Notes under the pieces: generated by a model | Seen by the model: the letters and a program-made list of their open reading frames with translations, nothing else | Told to the model about the DNA's origin: nothing | The model's database searches: none | Assembly (NCBI GenBank): GCA_019400425.1 | Contig: JAFREE010000093.1 | Coordinates: 31,956 to 95,955 of the forward strand | Source: Hymenochaete sp. R1 | Taxonomy: Eukaryota > Basidiomycota > Agaricomycetes > Hymenochaetales > Hymenochaetaceae | Direction of reading: 5' to 3' | DNA: 64,000 nucleotides | Position numbers and translations under genes: made by a program | Shown here: positions 61,410-64,000 of the stretch, one piece after another | Layout of the letters: every line of letters starts with the position of its first letter | Position numbering within the stretch: the stretch's first letter is position 1

Positions 61410-61584
61410 GACGTCGATGGCTTCTCTTTAAGACACTCACAATCAGAGCCATGTTACTAAAGTATTACATCTTCAAGCTTCCTCAAATCATCCAACACGC
61501 TCTTTCGTTCCCAACTCAATATTATGAGATTGAAAAAAAAATGATAATCAGAAAATCTATTCACGTTACTGGAGCGTAAATATC

Positions 61585-63091
61585 CTATTGAGCGCCAATA
61601 GCAAAGGATCCTAGATCCTCCTCTTCAAATTCCGGAACCTTATTCCAATCCACATCGTCGTAATCGCTCAGTATCTTCGTCACCACAGACGGCCGTTTCG
61701 GAAACTCGATTCCCCGGAACTCCTCGTTCCTAGCGTACCCCTCAAGCTCCTCAATACGCTCCCGGAACCTCCGTTGGTGAATACGAAACCGTTCCTGCCT
61801 TCTCGGCTTTCTATCCGCGTTGTTTATACGCTCGTGAGGGGGCGCGTCGATGAGTCGTTTAAGAAGCGGCAGGACACGTTCTCCACAAAAGTACTCATGT
61901 GCTAACTCCTTCTTGATCATGTCTGCGTCTGCGTCGCGTGGCGGCATCGGGGGGTATGGCAGTTTGCGACGACCAAACTTTTTCTTCTCGTTATCGCGAG
62001 CCCGACGTTTGGCTATGAGGAGGCGTTGCGCTTCGCGGAGTGCGTCCCGTGTAGGCTCGTCTAGTTTGTCGTACTGTTCTGGGATGTTGACGAATGGGTA
62101 GACCCCTGCATCGCACAGTTTCTCCTTTAGGTCCCTCCATGCTTCGTCCGTCTCCTGTTGCGCTTGGATGAAAGCTTCCGTTGCGGATTCCTGGTCCCAG
62201 GCTTCATGCGTTCATAATCAGATAATCAGCAGAGCTTTGTAACGGAACTGTAGCAAATTAACCCAGCGACTGGTCTGCGTACCTCTTTGTTCCGGGCGCT
62301 CGAGGCCAGGAACTTGATGCCCTTTGCCTTCCAGTCCATTGATGGCATAGTTCAGCGTAGCCTTTGCATTATCTCGAGCTTTTCTCAGGCCGTCGTATTC
62401 GTTCTTGGCTTTCTCGGAAAGCGTTTCATAGGAGACTATCCCAGGGACACCTTCTGCGGTGATCATCCTCTGCTCACGCCTGAACTTGCCGTACTTTTGG
62501 TCCGCTTCTTCGAAAATACCAAGTTTGTCGTGGTACGCTCGCACTTCCTCTTTGAGTTTGAAAGCAAAGTTATCCTGTCAGTTCAACAAAGCGCAACGTT
62601 AGGCTGGCGAAACTCACTCGGTAGATCGTCCTCTCTTGTATTCGACTGCCGGTGCTCTTCACGCTGACTCGCAGACGAAGCACCCTCAGCTTGGGAATTT
62701 CTCAAACTTCTTTTTAGCTGATTTAACTTCTTCTGAGCCTTCCTTCGTTCCTCATGCGCCGTGTCGCGCAAATCTTGCAACCGTTTGCGCTCTTTCTGTC
62801 TCACGCTTTCGTCAATGTCAGTGTCCCCACCATTAGAATTATCGTGACGGCAAAGGTCGAAGTCGATTTTCTTGTATGCGTCATCTTTGGCGTTAAAAAC
62901 TGCCTGTTGTGCATCAATGTCCGCTGGAGGGTGGGGGGGGGGGAGATCTATCAGTGAGCAGGACGCGACGCAATAAAAAGAGTTCTTGAGTCACCTTGGC
63001 TGATTTTCGTCGAGGCGCTACGTCTCTTCTTTTCAACCACGGGGGGATCTTGTTCGTGGGGAGGCTGACCATGCTTTCTCTTGCTTGACAT
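61585..63091 (-). CDS. Charged coiled-coil protein of unknown function
   Basis: Exons near 63091-63000, 62925-62630, 62590-62290 and 62200-61585 give a hydrophilic protein. The start reads MSSKRKHGQPPHEQDPPVVE. Then come coiled-coil segments rich in Arg, Lys and Glu (VRQKERKRLQDLRDT; AHEERRKAQKKLNQLKRS), GVPGIVSYETLSEKAKNEYD, YDKLDEPTRDALREAQRLL and finally RFRIHQRRFRERIEELEG before an acidic end (VPEFEEEDLGSFA). No signal or membrane segment. I do not recognise it; the basic N-terminus suggests a nuclear protein. Junctions are approximate. A G tract near 62930 lies at an intron border. Confidence 0.65.
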
Positions 63092-64000
63092 GTCACCGTT
63101 ATCCGTAGATTTGGACACAATAGTTGGGGGTGAGATATTTGCAAAGAGGGAGGAGAAAGAGGCAAAATGGTGGACTTTTTATAAGGAAAAAAGGGGGATT
63201 CTAAAGTCGTTCAAAAATAGACCTGAACAAGCAATATGGCCGAGCTGAAAACTTCGATCGTAGCTTTGCTACCTTTGCTGATGACCGAATGCATGAGCCA
63301 TTGTAAAGTAGAGAGATGCCAGAATGAGGAAATGAGCCGAGGCAAGCTTACTTTGTTCGCAGTGGCTCTGGTACCTTTCACGCACAATCTGCCGCAATGT
63401 ATCAGCATACAATCTTAAGCTTGTGAAGCAATCTTTCATCGGTCCACTGTTGCGTGGCTATAATGCTGTCGCGCCCCGTTCCCTTCCAACCTTCATATGA
63501 AGCCATTAAACGATGTAGCGTTGAAAAAGAAAGCGGTATCTTATCCACTGTTCGACTCGCCACTGACACTGCGCCCTGGTTGGCACCTTTGATTAAATGT
63601 TTCTGGCGGAGTACCTCAAGCCTGTTGGTCAAGACATGGAGGAGGACTCGGAGTCCCAACCTCAATTCAAGAGCCAGTTTGCAGTGCGCGGCGACGGGAA
63701 AGGACGGATAGACCTTGGCAACTCGGCGTCCTGATTAAGTAAGGTGGTCGGAGTAGAGCCGATCGGAGGGGCACCTACGGTCGCCGAGTGGGGTCAGCTT
63801 CATTTTCACTTCGGTCCGGAGCCCGAAGCCTCGCCGGGGTCCATCGTCACTCATCGGCCCCGCCCGGCCGGACAAAGGCTGCCTGCCGGTTGGCGCTTAC
63901 AAAGAATAGCGAGCCAGTCACCGATAACGCGCGTGAGTGAAAAACAGATCGACGGTCGCTTAAAAAGGAAATTTTTGGTCTCGTAGTTTAGCAGGGGGAC
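63092..64000. other. Right end of the window, no gene called
   Basis: About 900 bases upstream of the coiled-coil gene. Frames of 60-87 codons exist on both strands but none is recognisable. The last 250 bases are GC-rich (GGTCCGGAGCCCGAAGCC). A gene starting beyond the window is possible. Confidence 0.45.

Noticed and set aside
63740..64000. GC-rich right end considered as rDNA or a tRNA
   Set aside because: No rRNA core words, acceptor stem or B-box pattern was found.

Overview
The window is fungal nuclear DNA, most likely from an agaricomycete basidiomycete. Genes are split by many short GT-AG introns (about 50-60 nt), intergenic distances are short outside two accessory stretches, and the families fit a mushroom-forming fungus: a CRN-like protein kinase, C2-NACHT-WD40 NLRs, a secreted intradiol dioxygenase, a secreted S10 carboxypeptidase and an epoxide-hydrolase-like protein. 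Gene models were made by hand from reading frames, splice signals and family motifs. Main CDS boundaries should be good to within a few bases; small internal exons are less certain.

Left arm (1-13.3 kb), mostly housekeeping: 3' part of RNA14 (+, cleavage/polyadenylation); a conserved fungal protein of unknown function (-, 2431-4000), divergent from an O6-alkylguanine-DNA alkyltransferase (+, 4263-4975); a secreted intradiol dioxygenase-like protein with a Gly/Pro-rich insert (-, 5134-6973); IMP dehydrogenase (-, 7558-9618); about 3 kb with no convincing gene; a small DUF6593-like protein (-, 12653-13332).

Accessory core (about 13.4-42.7 kb): a relic with a damaged NACHT P-loop (about 15.4 kb), a CRN-like N-terminal domain fused to a protein kinase (15629-18210, with an in-frame TAG that may cut off a coding-like tail), then three tandem NLR paralogues in the same orientation (19573-24763, 29734-34908, 36893-42042). 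Each has an N-terminal C2-like region, a helical region, a NACHT NTPase and fourteen WD40 repeats. Flanking DNA is duplicated with the genes, a short NACHT-like relic lies after the third gene (about 42.6 kb), and the WD40 regions are mosaics of near-identical and diverged blocks. The differences between copies cluster at the same few positions of each WD40 unit. This is the most interesting part of the window: an evolving fungal innate-immunity or allorecognition receptor cluster next to a CRN-like kinase.

Right arm (42.8-64 kb), again mostly housekeeping or metabolic: MTA phosphorylase (-) divergent from the PLP-synthase glutaminase subunit (+); an unrecognised two-exon gene (46236-47685); RFC1, the large subunit of replication factor C (48294-52004), convergent with a SAMHD1-like HD phosphohydrolase (52879-55427, -); a secreted epoxide-hydrolase-like alpha/beta hydrolase (55773-57590); a secreted serine carboxypeptidase (58544-61409); and a charged coiled-coil protein of unknown function (61585-63091, -). 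No tRNA, rRNA, CRISPR array or intact transposable element was recognised.
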